Positions 10,874 to 22,189 of a stretch of DNA of 64,000 nt are shown here, piece after piece. Both the position numbers and the translations under genes were made by a program. A model generated the notes under the pieces. That model was not told the DNA's origin. It saw nothing but the letters and a program-made list of their open reading frames with translations, and did no database searches. Source of the stretch: Coffea arabica (lineage: Eukaryota > Streptophyta > Magnoliopsida > Gentianales > Rubiaceae); contig NC_092317.1 in assembly GCF_036785885.1 (NCBI RefSeq), forward strand, positions 35,639,329-35,703,328, given 5' to 3'. Within the stretch, counting starts at the first letter, position 1; each line of letters starts with the position of its first letter.

Positions 10874-13856
10874 TGTGACGACTCCACCCCCTAGGGCGAA
10901 CCCAAGGATTTGACGGACCGTCTGCCCAACTCTCGCCAAAACTCACTCACTTATATTCTTGAAATAGTCTTTCACATCTCTAGCTAAGCATAGAAGTTCC
11001 ATTCAACCAATAATTCACACTTAATTACAATCCAAAAGTGTAACATAAAGATACATTGCCAAAGATCCCCAAATACATTTCATCTACAAACGTACAAGTA
11101 CATGAAGATTATATACACTATTTCACGCTTACTTGCTTCGGATCTCCACTCCTGTAAGGAAAACAAAAACTAAAGGAATGAGATAAAACCTTAGTGAGGT
11201 TCTTAAACAAGCAAACAGGTAAAGAAACCATGGAAGTATTGCATTTAACAGTTTGAACACTTTGCACAGTAATAAACAGTCATTCAAGAAATAAACATTT
11301 AATCATTGGAAGGATACGTGCTCACTTGGAGCTATTCATTCAGTCATTCAGTCGTCGACCATTTCCCTTATTCCTCTAGCATTTGAAAACATTTAACAGT
11401 GAAAATTCCTTCAGTGTTCATTTCAATCATTGCATTGTATTCACTGGCCAGTTCTCCACCAGATATCGTGGTCATATTCGAGAATATCAAACACTGTCCC
11501 AGGGTCATCAGCTACCTGACCAAGTTTGCTTTTGGCTCAAGTCGACTAGCAATGAAGGGCAGGGGTCCAGTTCAGCCAAAGGCTTACATTCATGCACAAG
11601 TAATATTCAATCATTTGGTCATTTAAAATTTCACACTTAGGTCGAGTGCGATAAAGTACACACTCGCCAATCGAAAATCCATTTAGCAATCATTGAAAAG
11701 CATTTAACACTCAAACAAATATTCATAATAATCCACATAGTTATTGGAAGCACAACATGCAAGGAACACTCACCACTTGACCTCACCAAGTGGTCACCCT
11801 GGTTCTTTCTCTAGAACATTCTCTAAGTCCTGTGATCATATAATCCGTCAAGAGTCTAGTAACTTAAAGCCAAGATAATGAGAAAATATGAGATTCGATA
11901 CTTCACTTAGCAACCACAGAAACTACAGGTTTAACCCTAATACTAGAAGACTAAAAGGGCCACGATTTCTTGTTTAAATCAAGTTCAAATCAAGTGAAAT
12001 ATTTCATGCACGCTAAGGTTAACATATCACCAAGTATTTTAAATCAAAATATGCAAGATTTAACCAAAAAAGTTAGGTTTAAAACCCAGAAAAGTTTTCC
12101 CAGAGTTTTCCAAGTCCCACTCAATTCATTTGACAAAATTTTCAGCTTGATGACATTCTTTGAAAAAGTGTAACTTGAGTTTCGTAGGTCAAAAAATCAC
12201 AAAACTTATACTATTAGAAAATATACTCGAAGCACTAATAGACTTTAGAATACATCTTCATGAAATTCAGCTCATAGGTTAGTCAAATTTCAGTTCAAAC
12301 TCACTGCTGTCTCATGTGCAAAGACAGAACAGTCATGGTTTTTCAAGAAACTTTGCAGATTTGCTGGTATTTATAGGAGTTGAACCAACCACTGAATTTT
12401 ATACCGTTGGAAGCCCTATGAGTCTAGTTTCAAACGCAATAAACAGAACTCAATTCCAATTTTTCTATACGAAGTTATAGCTAATTTTTCAAAACTGCGC
12501 AGGGCTTCCTGCGAAAATTTCCAGCAAATGTAGAATTTGAGGAAACAAAGTTTCCCCCCTTAAAACTCTTTATTTTTCACTCAATTCCAATATACATCTT
12601 TAGATTATATTATTTTAAAGTATATTGATTAAGAAAGTAAGATTTACTAGTTACAAATCATGGTGAAAAGCTGGACAATTTTCTCTCTCCTAATCGGCCA
12701 ACTCTAACAGAAATTTTAGCAAAGTTCCCCCAAGTTTTTCCAACAAAACTTCCAACTTCCAACCTTAATTCCATGGCAAATACACAATATATCTTATAGA
12801 ATTTCATCACAATTGCAAACATAAAAGTTTACCCTAGACTATCACTTCATGCCTCAAAATCAGCCATCAATAGCTTAGAAAACAAACAAAATCTTCCATA
12901 AAGTCTTTTCCTTTTTGGTCACAAAACTTCATATGCTAAGTATGGGAAAAGAAAGATAGATTGTCTAGAAAATTTACCTCTTGTTTCCCACAAACTCAAG
13001 ATGAAAAGCAACCAAGAAGTACTAAGAGTTTTTTCCTCCAAGAACTCCTCCAATAGCTTTCTCTCAAACTTGATTCAAGATTTGATAGAGTAAATTTAGG
13101 TTTCTCTCTTGTTTTCTAACTAAATAGGCAAGGAATCAAGGATAGGAATGGAGTTGTTTTCTCTCCCTTTTCTCACCAAATTTCATCTAGCCCAAGAAGC
13201 TTAGTGAAGAAGATTATTTTGTGGTCAAATGGAAGCTTAATAAGGATAAAGATCAAGCTTTAGTCTTGGTCAAACTTGGTGACTTACTGACAAATGGCAA
13301 ATCAAGATGTAATCCTTATCTAGTTGTCTTCCATTCACCAAAATATCCATCCCATCTCTAATTATCTCTTAACACCTTGTAACATAATATTTATTTTACC
13401 CAAAACTCCCTCTAATCCTCCAAATTTATGATACGCACCTCACTAGTCGATCACATTAGTATTATGCACTATGAGACTTAACATGCATCAAATGAAACAT
13501 GCACCAAGTAAAATAAGAAAATAGGTCAAAATCATGATTCAATTAATAAAATAACCAAGAATTCAAGGCAAGTAAATGAAAATCAAAGGAAATATGTAAC
13601 TAACTGCTAGGTCACAACACAACTTGTTAATATCTATAAGTGAGCAAAAATGAACAAAACCTTTTTTTTTTCTTGGTCAAAGCTAGGGTTTGAAATCTTG
13701 CATGTTAAAATCTCTTTCTTTCCATAAATATGTCATACCACAAAATGTTAGGCAATCAATTAAAAGAAACAATAAGGTACAACAGTCCATTATCATTCAC
13801 TATATTTACAAGCAAGTAAGCCAAAATGAAAGGTATGAAAATTTTGGATCCTCACA
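10874..13856 (-). mobile_element. Solo LTR (copy G), Tekay-related family
   Basis: Read on the minus strand the element starts TGTGAGGATCCAAAATTTTC at 13856 and ends ...GGAGTCGTCACA at 10874. The 5-bp direct repeat TTACG flanks it (10869-10873 and 13857-13861). It is 2983 bp with no coding domain. It carries the family tail near 10874-10945, the GGAAAACAAAAACTAAAGG motif near 11157, and GAGTGCGATAAAGTACACAC at 11645-11664. It sits in ORF1 of LINE-1a. Confidence 0.88.
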
Positions 13857-13861
13857 TTACG

Positions 13862-14293
13862 TAGTATCTTTATATGCTTTCTCTCTTTACTACCCTCTTG
13901 AGGTATGATAATATCCATCACTTTTACAAATATACTTCTAATTTTCCTGCATATCTCCTTGGTGATGCAATGTACTTGTAGTTCCCAATTCCAAATCCAT
14001 AGGAGTGGTATAATGAAGGCAGATGGGTCTCTGTCTATGCCTGCTTCCCACCTTTTGAGAGTCAAAATTTGATTGTCAATTAGGTATGGCTTTCCCATTA
14101 GGACCCTTGGAAGATTTGCCTCCTCTATCAAAGTGAACTGGAAAGGTCCTATTTCCACTACTTCTAGTTTCTTTGGGTAAATTCCATAGGTGGTTTGTGA
14201 CATTCTTGAGTTTTGCCACTTTCTCACCAAATACCTTCCCATATAAGCTTTGCTTTCATTTCTCAAGCCTCTTATTAGATCTTCCCCTGCCAT
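13862..14293 (-). pseudogene. LINE-1a ORF1, DUF4283-type domain (truncated by LTR)
   Basis: An ATG at 14293 opens a frame starting MAGEDLIRGLRNESK. It contains VEIGPFQFTLIEEANLPRVL, then LIDNQILTLKRWEAGIDRD and IPLLWIWNWELQVHCITKEI. This is the DUF4283 pattern found at the start of ORF1 in plant L1 LINEs, which coat the LINE RNA. The reading frame runs on into LTR sequence at 13856, so residues after about 144 are not LINE-encoded. The sequence at 14294-14650 upstream holds no further frame and is read as the LINE 5' UTR. Confidence 0.8.
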
Positions 14294-16179
14294 CTGAACT
14301 TTGCTTCACTCTTTGTTGACAATGTGAATCTTTTTTGAAAACTTTAGCTAGTTCATCCGTCATGATGATCAAGGGACTAAGTGGAGTTCCTAGAACTTAA
14401 TCAGTGGATTGAATAGATCCTTCACAAATCTACAAAAGAAGATAGCACAAAGAAGTTAATTCAATACTCCAACAAAAATGGTAACAGAAAAGGCTGGAAA
14501 GCTATGAATAGAATAAAACCTCTTTCTTCATCTTTTTTTTTTGCCTTTTGTTTTTGGTGTTAAGGTTTGGGTGGGTCAGCGAATAATGGTCAGGGAGTGA
14601 TGCGTATGGGTTAGTGATTTTGGTTTTGTTTGTTTTTTAGTGGTTTGAAGTAGGGCTGCAAATGAATCGGTTCGAGTCAAAGTTCGACTCGAGTTTGGTC
14701 AAACTCGAACTCAAGCGGCTCGTTTACGAAGCGAGTCGAGCTCGAGCCATCTGAGCTTAGGCTCATTAGCTCGTCATGCTGCTCGACGAGCTTTATGAAA
14801 TTACAAAAATACCCCTATTTGTATAACTAATTACTAAGTTGGTATTCAAGAATTAGTGGCTCAGAGCAAAAGTTTAATTTCCACAAATTGAATTCCATTT
14901 CTAATTGCTTCTCCCGTATCTCTCTTTCGGTCTTTCCTTCACAATTTCTCACACAAACCCTAGCCACCACCGCCACGAGTGCACCAGAGCCACCACTGCC
15001 ACCGCCACCCTTCAGGCCTCAATCAATTACTAACACTTTAGGGTTACGAATTCTGACATTCTTGGAAACCTTCTTCCTCTCGAAGCTGCGGATGTTAAAA
15101 TTTCGGGAGTAGTCCCGCCTGCAATTCAACTTCTTCTCAGACAAGGTTAATCACTTTCTTTGTCTTAGCTTTTTCGTTTTAAAGTTAATCGCCTGCAATT
15201 CGACTTCTTCTCCTCGCTTTATTGAAGTTTTTTTTTTAAAAAAAAAATTCCTCACTTTATTGTTCTCTCTCTCTCTCTGGAATCATTTGAACAAATGGAT
15301 GCTTTGATCTATTTATTTGAAGCCCATTTAGTTCTTTTCCTGCTCTATATGTATTTTTTTTGGTTATTTATTGGTGCTGTTGTAAGAACTCATGTTTTTA
15401 TTCTTAATTTAGTTTATTTTATGATTATTTTGCCCTAGTGTTATTTAATTTTACAATTTTTGCATGAATTTTCTTAAATTAAGCTTTTATCCCGCGTGTC
15501 GAAAGTTTCTCGCAAGTCGCACCGGCGCGACTAATTGGAGATTTGAGGATTTAATACTAGGCTAGTATGTATGAGTAATTGTAGTGCTAGAGGAACTACC
15601 TTGGAGGGTTAGTAGTTAAGTGTATCAAACAAGAAAGAAAGTGGTAGTGCACAACACTATTTGGCCACTATTAAGAGTAGACTTTTGGTACAACTTTAAG
15701 TTAGCTTCTTCAACACATTTCTTCCACAAAGATTCAAAACCAAGAAACCCTCTCTCTCTCCCTCATTTCAGTCGAACCCAAGGAGGAACAAGGGGAAGAG
15801 AAAACTTCATGTTCTAGCTTGCATCTTGCTTGCAAATCCTCAACCAAACCACACAACACTTGGAGTTTCACTCTAGCTTGAAGAAAGGTGCCATCTTGTG
15901 GAGTTGCTTGGTGAAAAATTGGAGGAAACCCTCACTTACTACTAGGGTTTAAAGCTTGGAGAGGGTAACTATTTCATCTCCTTTAGCCTTTCAAATTTTG
16001 CTAAGATTAGAGCTTGGATTTCATGGGTTCGAAACCCTAATCAAGTTTATAGGTTAGCAGACTTGAGGAAACTTTTATCTTGCTTTAAATCCTAGGCTAG
16101 CGGTCTTGAGGAGGCCTTTAGGTAGCTGACTTGAGGTCTTATTGCTTGATTGTTGTTGTTTATGTGGTGAGTGATATGA

Positions 16180-16600
16180 CACTACAAGAAAATCAGGCTT
16201 TTGTGACAATCAAATGTTGTCATTAAAAATCAAAAAGTCGTCATTATAAAGAGACATTGACGACTTTTTCTGTTGTCACGTGGTTGTCACAAATTCTATG
16301 TCACAAATGAGTCCATGTGACAACTTTAGACAAGTCGTCACAAAATCATATTATTCTATGACAAAGAAAAACTCGTCACTAACTAAAACCATTTTGTGAC
16401 GACTTTTCTTGTCATTGCTTCACCTGTATTTTTGTCATAGATAATGTAAAAGTCGTCACAAATTTCATATCTACAATGATGACTTTTACATGTCACTTAT
16501 AATCCTGTTCATTAGTGACAAGAATTGTTGTCATTGGTTGAACTTGTAGCTAGTGACAACCTTTCTTGATGTAGTCACTGAACTTTGTTTAAAATGTTTG
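16180..16600 (+). mobile_element. CACTA (En/Spm-like) transposon terminus with subterminal repeats
   Basis: The sequence CACTACAAGAAAATCAGGCT at 16180 is a textbook CACTA terminal inverted repeat start. The next 400 bp are packed with direct and inverted copies of an AAGTCGTCACAA / TTGTGACGACTT motif, which fits the subterminal transposase-binding repeats of this superfamily. I could not find a matching TTCTTGTAGTG end before 22 kb, so the element appears truncated or rearranged at its other end. Confidence 0.75.
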
Positions 16601-17394
16601 AAATTTGTCATAAAAAGCCTACTTCTATTGCATTTTCAACAACCATAGCAGAAAATTGTGGCTCGTCTAATGCAAAAAAGATAGTAATTAATGTACAATG
16701 AACACTCAAATATATATGGTTATAAACATCTCTAAATTCATCAAAACACACATTAACCAAAATGGGTTCCAAAGCCCACATTAGTTCAAGTACTAACAAC
16801 CATTATCCATCCAAACAATAGAGTACTAAGTTCACATCAGTTCAACTAGTAACGGCCATTACGCATCCAAAAAAACAAAGTACTCTTTCCAAACAAAAAT
16901 ATAGACTAAAGTAGCAATTTGTGTCAAACTGAAGTCATCTTCATGAGCATATCCAAAAGCCAACCTTTTTCATCTCCTCAAGAGCATTTAATAGCATTGT
17001 ACTGCATTGAAAGAAAAGTATCATACGCATTAGAATCGATTTCAGTCAAAAAATATGCCATTACAAGCATACACTATTGAATTTGAATGAATAGTCATAC
17101 TGAACAAAAATCCAATTAAGTCAATATGATAAGAGATAAAAGAATCAGTCAAACAACCGAAACATACTAATTAGAATATAGATAAAATCTACCCAAAGTA
17201 CCTCGTTAGAGATCAATAAAGTCAAGTTTATTTCAATTCTACTATTAAGGGTTATTTCAACCAAAATTAACTTGATATAATTGACAAATTAAGCTTAAAG
17301 AGTGGCTTAAGCTTTTGAACTTGATATAAAAAACTCAAAGGGAACTTGATGTACAAAGGAACCAAAAAAAAGTGCAACAAAAACAAGTGCTTAC
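16601..17394. other. Non-coding stretch in the nested block
   Basis: This is AT-rich sequence with short open frames only (for example 16608-16799, minus), none of which I recognise. It lies between the CACTA subterminal repeats and the NHX fragment and is probably transposon interior or captured intron/3' flank. Confidence 0.4.
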
Positions 17395-17873
17395 CCAAGG
17401 ATATGATGACGAAGGATATCAAAGTACCAAGTGCTCCAAACAGCATTATAGTAATGAAATTGTGAAAGAATTGCTTCTTTTTAACCTGGAACTTGATAAT
17501 TAAGGGGAATGAAAATTGATCCCAAATCAGCCCTGTGCAAAAAACGTCCCTTAAGAAACTAGACTTCGGCAAAGTTTGTCATTTGCCTGCTATCTAAGCA
17601 AATTAATTTACTAAAATTCATGCTCCCAGCAAAACCAAGGCCTAATTATGCTGAATCTCAGGTTATTTTTTTCTTTCGAGCTTTTTCCTCTTTTTAGAAC
17701 CCTATATCCATGTAGGGAAGAAAATGGTTCAGTAAATTTACTACATACCCAGCATTGAAAATGATCGGAGGAAGTAGATAAATAAAGAAAAGATCTTCAC
17801 TGAAAACCAACACATGCGAGCTTGTTCCTCCACTAATTAGTAGAATAACCATCACAAAATTGTCTCCAGTCCT
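17395..17873 (-). pseudogene. Plant NHX Na+(K+)/H+ antiporter gene fragment (two exons and intron)
   Basis: On the minus strand, 17873-17749 encodes ILLISGGTSSHVLVFSED followed by LFFIYLLPPIIFNAG, the amiloride-binding membrane segment of plant vacuolar-type NHX exchangers. A GTATGT donor follows directly (17748-17743). The next exon, 17491-17395, encodes FQVKKKQFFHNFITIML and FGALGTLISFVIISLG, again followed by a GTAAGC donor. Order, frame and splice sites are as in a real NHX gene, which exchanges Na+ or K+ for H+ across endomembranes. Only two of more than ten exons are present, so this is a captured genomic fragment and not a functional gene. The introns remain, so it was copied from DNA, not from mRNA. 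Confidence 0.85.
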
Positions 17874-18183
17874 TGAAAATAAATGAACAAATGATTGCAT
17901 GTCAAATCTCTGGCAAAATTTACAAAATAAAAACATGGAACTCAAGTGTATTTATCTTTGGTATCATACCATCTTTGGTAGCATATTACTAGAAAACTTA
18001 TCCAATTATTCTCATAATCAGATTGAAGAATTCAAAAATTCACATTTGATATCTAGAAATCAACCACTCAATATTTATGGATTAGCGCTTCAATATACAA
18101 ATGCAAGGAATTCATAGAGAATCTAGGATGCCAAGAACGAGCAAATTATATCTCTGCCTTATGACAAGAATAAAAATCCTTAC

Positions 18184-18320
18184 TTTGCAATCTCCTGATT
18201 ATCCTTGCCAAACTGCTCAGCTACAAACTTGATAAAATCTCTAGCATAACTATTCTCAAAACAAGTAATATCAAGCCTATTCCTGGGCAAGAAATACGAA
18301 TCCTTAAAGTATTCTTTATT
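18184..18320 (-). pseudogene. Unrecognised exon-like fragment with splice donor
   Basis: The minus strand at about 18315-18184 reads KDSYFLPRNRLDIT, then CFENSYARDFIKFVAEQF and GKDNQEIA with no stop, directly followed by a GTAAGG donor (18183-18178). The balanced composition and strong donor look like a real exon from a third host gene, but I do not recognise the family. It lies between the NHX fragment and the eL27 duplication, on the same strand as both. Confidence 0.5.
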
Positions 18321-18602
18321 GTATACGAATCCTCAAGATTTACCTCAATCGACCTACATTTGATAGAAAATATCAAAATTAGATGGAAAAATTTGAGATT
18401 ATTTACCTCAAATTATGCGGTGACAACCTTAGCTCTTGTTTTTCTCAAGATTCAGTCTTCTATTTTTTTTAAAATAGGCAATAGGAACTTAGCCCACAAG
18501 CCAAACGAGCATGATGACAATTTTCAGGAAATGATAATTCTAAAACAGGGAGTAGTATTTATCAGAATACAAGAGTTCCAAGGAAATTAAAAAACCAAAA
18601 CT

Positions 18603-19077
18603 AAGTACTGCAAAGCAAACAAAATCATTCACGAGCAGAGCCGAGCAGAGCAGGGAAATGATTTAAATAACTTCCAGATAGATAACAATTCTACTCAAGT
18701 CCTATCAAAATAAGCAACGATGTATCAAGAAAGCAAAGGGGGAGATCCTCTCCTCCTCAGAACCTAAGCTTGGTAAAGAACCAGAAGTTTTTACTGGTCT
18801 TGAACCTCTCCTCGAAGCGGGTCTTGGACTTCTTGGCAGTACTGCAAAGCAAACAAAATCATTCACGAGCAGAGCCAAGCAGAGCAGGGAAATGATTTAA
18901 ATAACTTCTAGATAGATAACAATTCTGATTAAGTCCTATCAAAATAAGCAATGATGTATAAAGAAAGCAAATGAGAGATCCTCTCCTCCTCAGAACCTAA
19001 GCTTGGTAAAGAACCAACGGTTTTTTCCGATCTTGAACCTCTCCTCGAAGCGGGTCTTGGCCTCCTTGGCAGTGGTG
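18603..19077 (-). repeat. 235-bp tandem duplication of the eL27 3' end
   Basis: The sequence starting AGTACTGCAAAGCAAACAAA at 18603 is repeated from 18838. Each unit holds the eL27 3' UTR (including CATTCACGAGCAGAGCC) and the last coding residues. The outer copy (18764-18837) encodes KTRFEERFK, then [11 protein letters not shown] and a stop, a diverged version of the end of the intact gene. It has lost the upstream coding part, so it is a dead 3' stub. Confidence 0.85.
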
Positions 19078-19391
19078 ACCTTCTTGTCGCGGGACTGGAG
19101 GCGGTCGGAGGTGATGATGTCCTTGAGATCGACGTCGAGGGTGTAGTGGGTGGGCATGATGTGGTTGTACTTGACGAGCTTGATGAAGCACTTGACCCTG
19201 GACTTCTTGGCTTGCTTCTTGGCGGAGTCCTTCCGGATGACCTTTTTAGGGTACTTGGAGATTCCGGCGACCAGGCAGTGGCCGTAGGGGCGGTCCCGGG
19301 TTCCGTCATCGAACGACCTCACGATCACTCCCTTGCGGCCGGCGTAACGGCCTAGGATCACGGCCTTGTTTTGCTTCAGGAACTTCACCAT
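18990..19391 (-). CDS. Large-subunit ribosomal protein eL27 (L27e), intronless
   Basis: This is a 133-codon open frame from ATG at 19391. The sequence runs [20 protein letters not shown], then [49 protein letters not shown] and the hallmark end [12 protein letters not shown]. eL27 is a protein of the 60S ribosomal subunit with an N-terminal KOW-like fold. Plant homologues are usually 135 residues; this one lacks two residues at NKAVI-LGRY (typical plants have VIVLQGRY), an in-frame 6-bp deletion inside the KOW region, and has His where MPTRYTLD is usual. It is full length, lies inside a transposon-disrupted LTR, and has a duplicated 3' end. It may be an expressed gene, a captured copy or a decaying one; plant eL27 genes are commonly intronless in the coding region, so lack of introns does not prove retrocopying. 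Confidence 0.9.
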   Translation of the reverse strand: MVKFLKQNKAVILGRYAGRKGVIVRSFDDGTRDRPYGHCLVAGISKYPKKVIRKDSAKKQAKKSRVKCFIKLVKYNHIMPTHYTLDVDLKDIITSDRLQSRDKKVTTAKEAKTRFEERFKIGKNRWFFTKLRF

Positions 19392-20104
19392 CTTTTATCT
19401 CCCTTCCGAGCTCCGCCGCTCTCGCTTTATTCCCTTCTCTTTGCTTCTTTTTTTTTTCTTTTCGGAGTTAAGTCTCTTCTCCCCAGTCTTCTAAGATTCA
19501 GTCTTCTAACTCTCGCTTTCCCCCAAAATTCATGGTCATTTTTCTATGTTCTTGCCAGCGAGCAAGTGCTGCACCGATCTAGGGATTTTTGCTATCTGCA
19601 ACTCCACAAAATCTGCACAAATCTTTTGGGTAGCTCAAATTAGGGATGAAAATGGTGGCTCAAAGTGATTTTTTGAATAATTTCAGCAAGATGGCGGTGG
19701 AGAGAAGAAGAAGATGATAGCGTCCAAAACTGGCAAGAAGAGAGAAAGAAAGTTTTGTCCGAAATTTTTGCAAGTGTTGTGAGTGTTTTTATCAAACAAC
19801 AAAGCCAAAACGATGTCGTTTTTGCTTCTTTTGTTCACCCGCCTATACTTCTTCAATTTTCAGCTTCCCGCTTCCGTTTTAGCTATGACAAAAAAAATAA
19901 CACTTTCATCCTCTTTTGTACGGCTAATTGATCAAATTATTGTTGAAAAAAATCACAACAATAAGGTTATTATTTTGAGCTTTTTTACTTCACAAGTTGT
20001 ATCTGGAACTTTATTTGTTACATTAAAACTTTGAAAATTTAGTGTTTTTGGATAATTTTTGGATAATTTAGTGTTTTTAAAAATTAGTGTTTTTGGAATA
20101 TTTA
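19392..20104. promoter_or_regulatory. eL27 upstream region, then AT-rich sequence
   Basis: Directly upstream of the eL27 ATG (19392-19470) the minus strand is purine-rich (plus strand CT-rich with a T8-10 tract), like a polypyrimidine-flanked ribosomal protein gene leader. About 19,640-19,760 is purine-rich with GAGAGAAGAAGAAG. Beyond 19,800 the sequence is AT-rich with a TTTTTGGATAATTTAGTG direct repeat near 20,045-20,080. No other gene is visible. Promoter function is inferred by position only. Confidence 0.35.
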
Positions 20105-20890
20105 ATGTCTTATTAATATGTTTATGATTCAAAAAATCTTTTAATGCAAATATTTTTGGTATTAATTTAATAATTTTATTAATTATGTGCGAAATTGTGG
20201 TCTTACAAGACCTAACAATCTGTTTAGTTGATCAATTAACCAAAATAGTTTGCTAATACATGCATGAAACACTAAATATATTTGGTTCAAATACCGATTT
20301 ATAAACCATAAATAATGTGACTATTGTAATTAATAATAAACTCCAGCCATGCGATTGTCAAGATTTTACTTAATTTCATGTAGAATTTTATTGTTCTTTG
20401 CCATTATTTTCACACTATGCTAGTCAATAATTTTCCATGTGTTGTCAAGAAAATTAGATAGGGAATCCATGATATTTTTTAACCTTAGCTAAGTTTGGTA
20501 CAAGTTATTAGCTAAGTTTTGAATAATTATAAAAATATGTATATATATTTTATTACAATACCTTTCTTATTTTGCTAATGAAAAACATCAACTAAAGTGT
20601 AAAAGATAGGGTGCCATAATAGAATTAAAGAAATCGATTTACCACATACGAGGCTAAATTGTAAAAGATAAGGTGTCATGATAGAGTTAATGGAATCAGT
20701 TTTTACATATGGGGCTAAAATGTAAAATTTAGGATGTCATAAATAAGATTAATAAAATTTATTTATCACATATAAGCCACATTGAAAAAATTAGGATGGC
20801 ATAGTAGAAATAATGAAAGTGAGTTAGGAACAAGCACTTTAAAAATATGTTTATGATTCAAAAAAAGATCTTTTAATGCAAATATTTTTC
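20105..20890 (+). repeat. Pair of 45-bp direct repeats about 735 bp apart
   Basis: AATATGTTTATGATTCAAAA followed by TCTTTTAATGCAAATATTTT occurs at about 20,112-20,155 and again at about 20,845-20,890 (the second has a 3-bp insertion). The repeats bracket the minisatellite below and mark a local duplication or an insertion between them. Confidence 0.75.
20590..20835 (+). repeat. Minisatellite, about 62-bp unit, four degenerate copies
   Basis: Units of the form GCTAAANTGTAAAAGATA, then GGTGTCATAATAGAATTAA, then ATTTACCACATA repeat at about 20,592, 20,652, 20,713 and 20,775. Later units are more diverged. Confidence 0.7.
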
Positions 20891-22189
20891 AACTTTCTTT
20901 TAAGATTGATGGTTCATTTTAAACTCGATTTCATGGAGGATACAAGTTTCCCTTGTACTTGATGTTTTCTTGGATTTAAATGAGAAACCTTAATGTTCTT
21001 TATTATTCTTAATTCTTGACCTAGAACTTGATTTCTCATGATTCCATTCTTACTTTTGAACTTTGAATTTGAAAAGGCTTGATTCAAGGCTATAACGACT
21101 CACTTTATTCTTTAGTATACATTTGAGAATTATATACCAATGTCTTGTTTCTTCACTTCTTAAGTGCGAAAACCCTAAGGTTTTGTTTTTTCACTTTCAT
21201 ATAAACTTGTTGGTTCTTACCTCAGGACTTGAGGGTAATCAAGGGTGTTATCTAGGAACCGAGACATATCGCACGTAACATTGAGTGTTTCTTGCATGTG
21301 TGTGTGACTTGAATAATTTTGCTATATGTTTACTTCATATTTCTTGTGTGTTCAAGTGTTAAGTGCTCCCTATAATTGCTCATATGTAATTTTCACCGTT
21401 TTAAGGCGAGTGTGTACTTTATCACACTCAACCTACTAAAATAACAAATTTCTACCGTTTAACCGTAAATTTCTACCATTCATCGGTTTATTTGATTATT
21501 TGCGCATGTTGTAAGCTCTTAACTGAACTGGGCTCTACCCTTGGTTGCTAACCTGCTCGAGCCAGGACTGGGCTCGGTCGGATAGGTTGGAACCCTGGGC
21601 CACCGTTTCGGTATACTCAAGTAATACCACTGGAGGAATAAGACGATGGCCAGACAACCGAGGGAATTATTGAAGTTATAAGGTGAAGCTGACCGAAATG
21701 GTTCCACGTGAACACCATATCCTTTTAATGTGTGTTTATTTCTATAAAATGATAAATGTCTCATTTTAATGTGCCAATGTGAAACCTTGAACCATATTTG
21801 CGTTATGCTTAATTTACTTGATTTATTAGAACTGCTTGTGTGTTTTGGAACCTCACTGGGCTGTTTAGCTCATTCCACTCATTTGTTTTCCTTAACAGGG
21901 TTCAAGACCGAGAGTATTCACGAATAATACTAAGTTGTTTTCTTTTGGAGACTTTAAGTTGTATTGTAGCAGATGGCTGTAGTACATATTCTTTTGGGTT
22001 GTATTTAAGTTTGAAGGTTAACTAAGTTTAAGTATTAATGTTTTGGAGTACTTTAAATGTATATTGAAAATATTTGAAGTATTTCTAGTTTTTGAATTAT
22101 AGATTATAGTGAGACCCGGCGAGAGTTGGGCAGGAAGTTCGCTGACCCCTCTGGTTCGTCTTTGGGGAAAGTGGGGCTGTCACACCTGT

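Larger units (their letters stand above)
15381..22184 (+). mobile_element. Large LTR (copy F), Tekay-related, carrying a nested block
   Basis: The left end starts TGTAAGAACTCATG and the right end finishes GGGGCTGTCACA. The flanking pentamers are GCTGT (15376-15380) and CCTGT (22185-22189), 4 of 5 identical. The left part (to about 16,179) aligns with LTR copy D in opposite orientation: both share GGTTCGAAACCCTAA or equivalent and GGCTAGCGGTCTT (16092 region). The right part resumes by about 20,910 with TTTTAAACTCGATTTCATGG, also in copy D, and runs through GTGTACTTTATCACACTC, TTTGTTTTCCTTAACAGGG and the tail. The middle of the LTR seems deleted and replaced by the block at 16,180-20,890. Confidence 0.8.

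Noticed and set aside
18929..19309. Ser/Pro/Arg-rich frame of 126 residues overlapping eL27
   Set aside because: It is another reading frame of the eL27 gene, whose own frame is clearly the conserved one.
20000..22000. Search for the second end of the CACTA element
   Set aside because: No TTCTTGTAGTG-type end was found, so I report only the left terminus and not a complete element.
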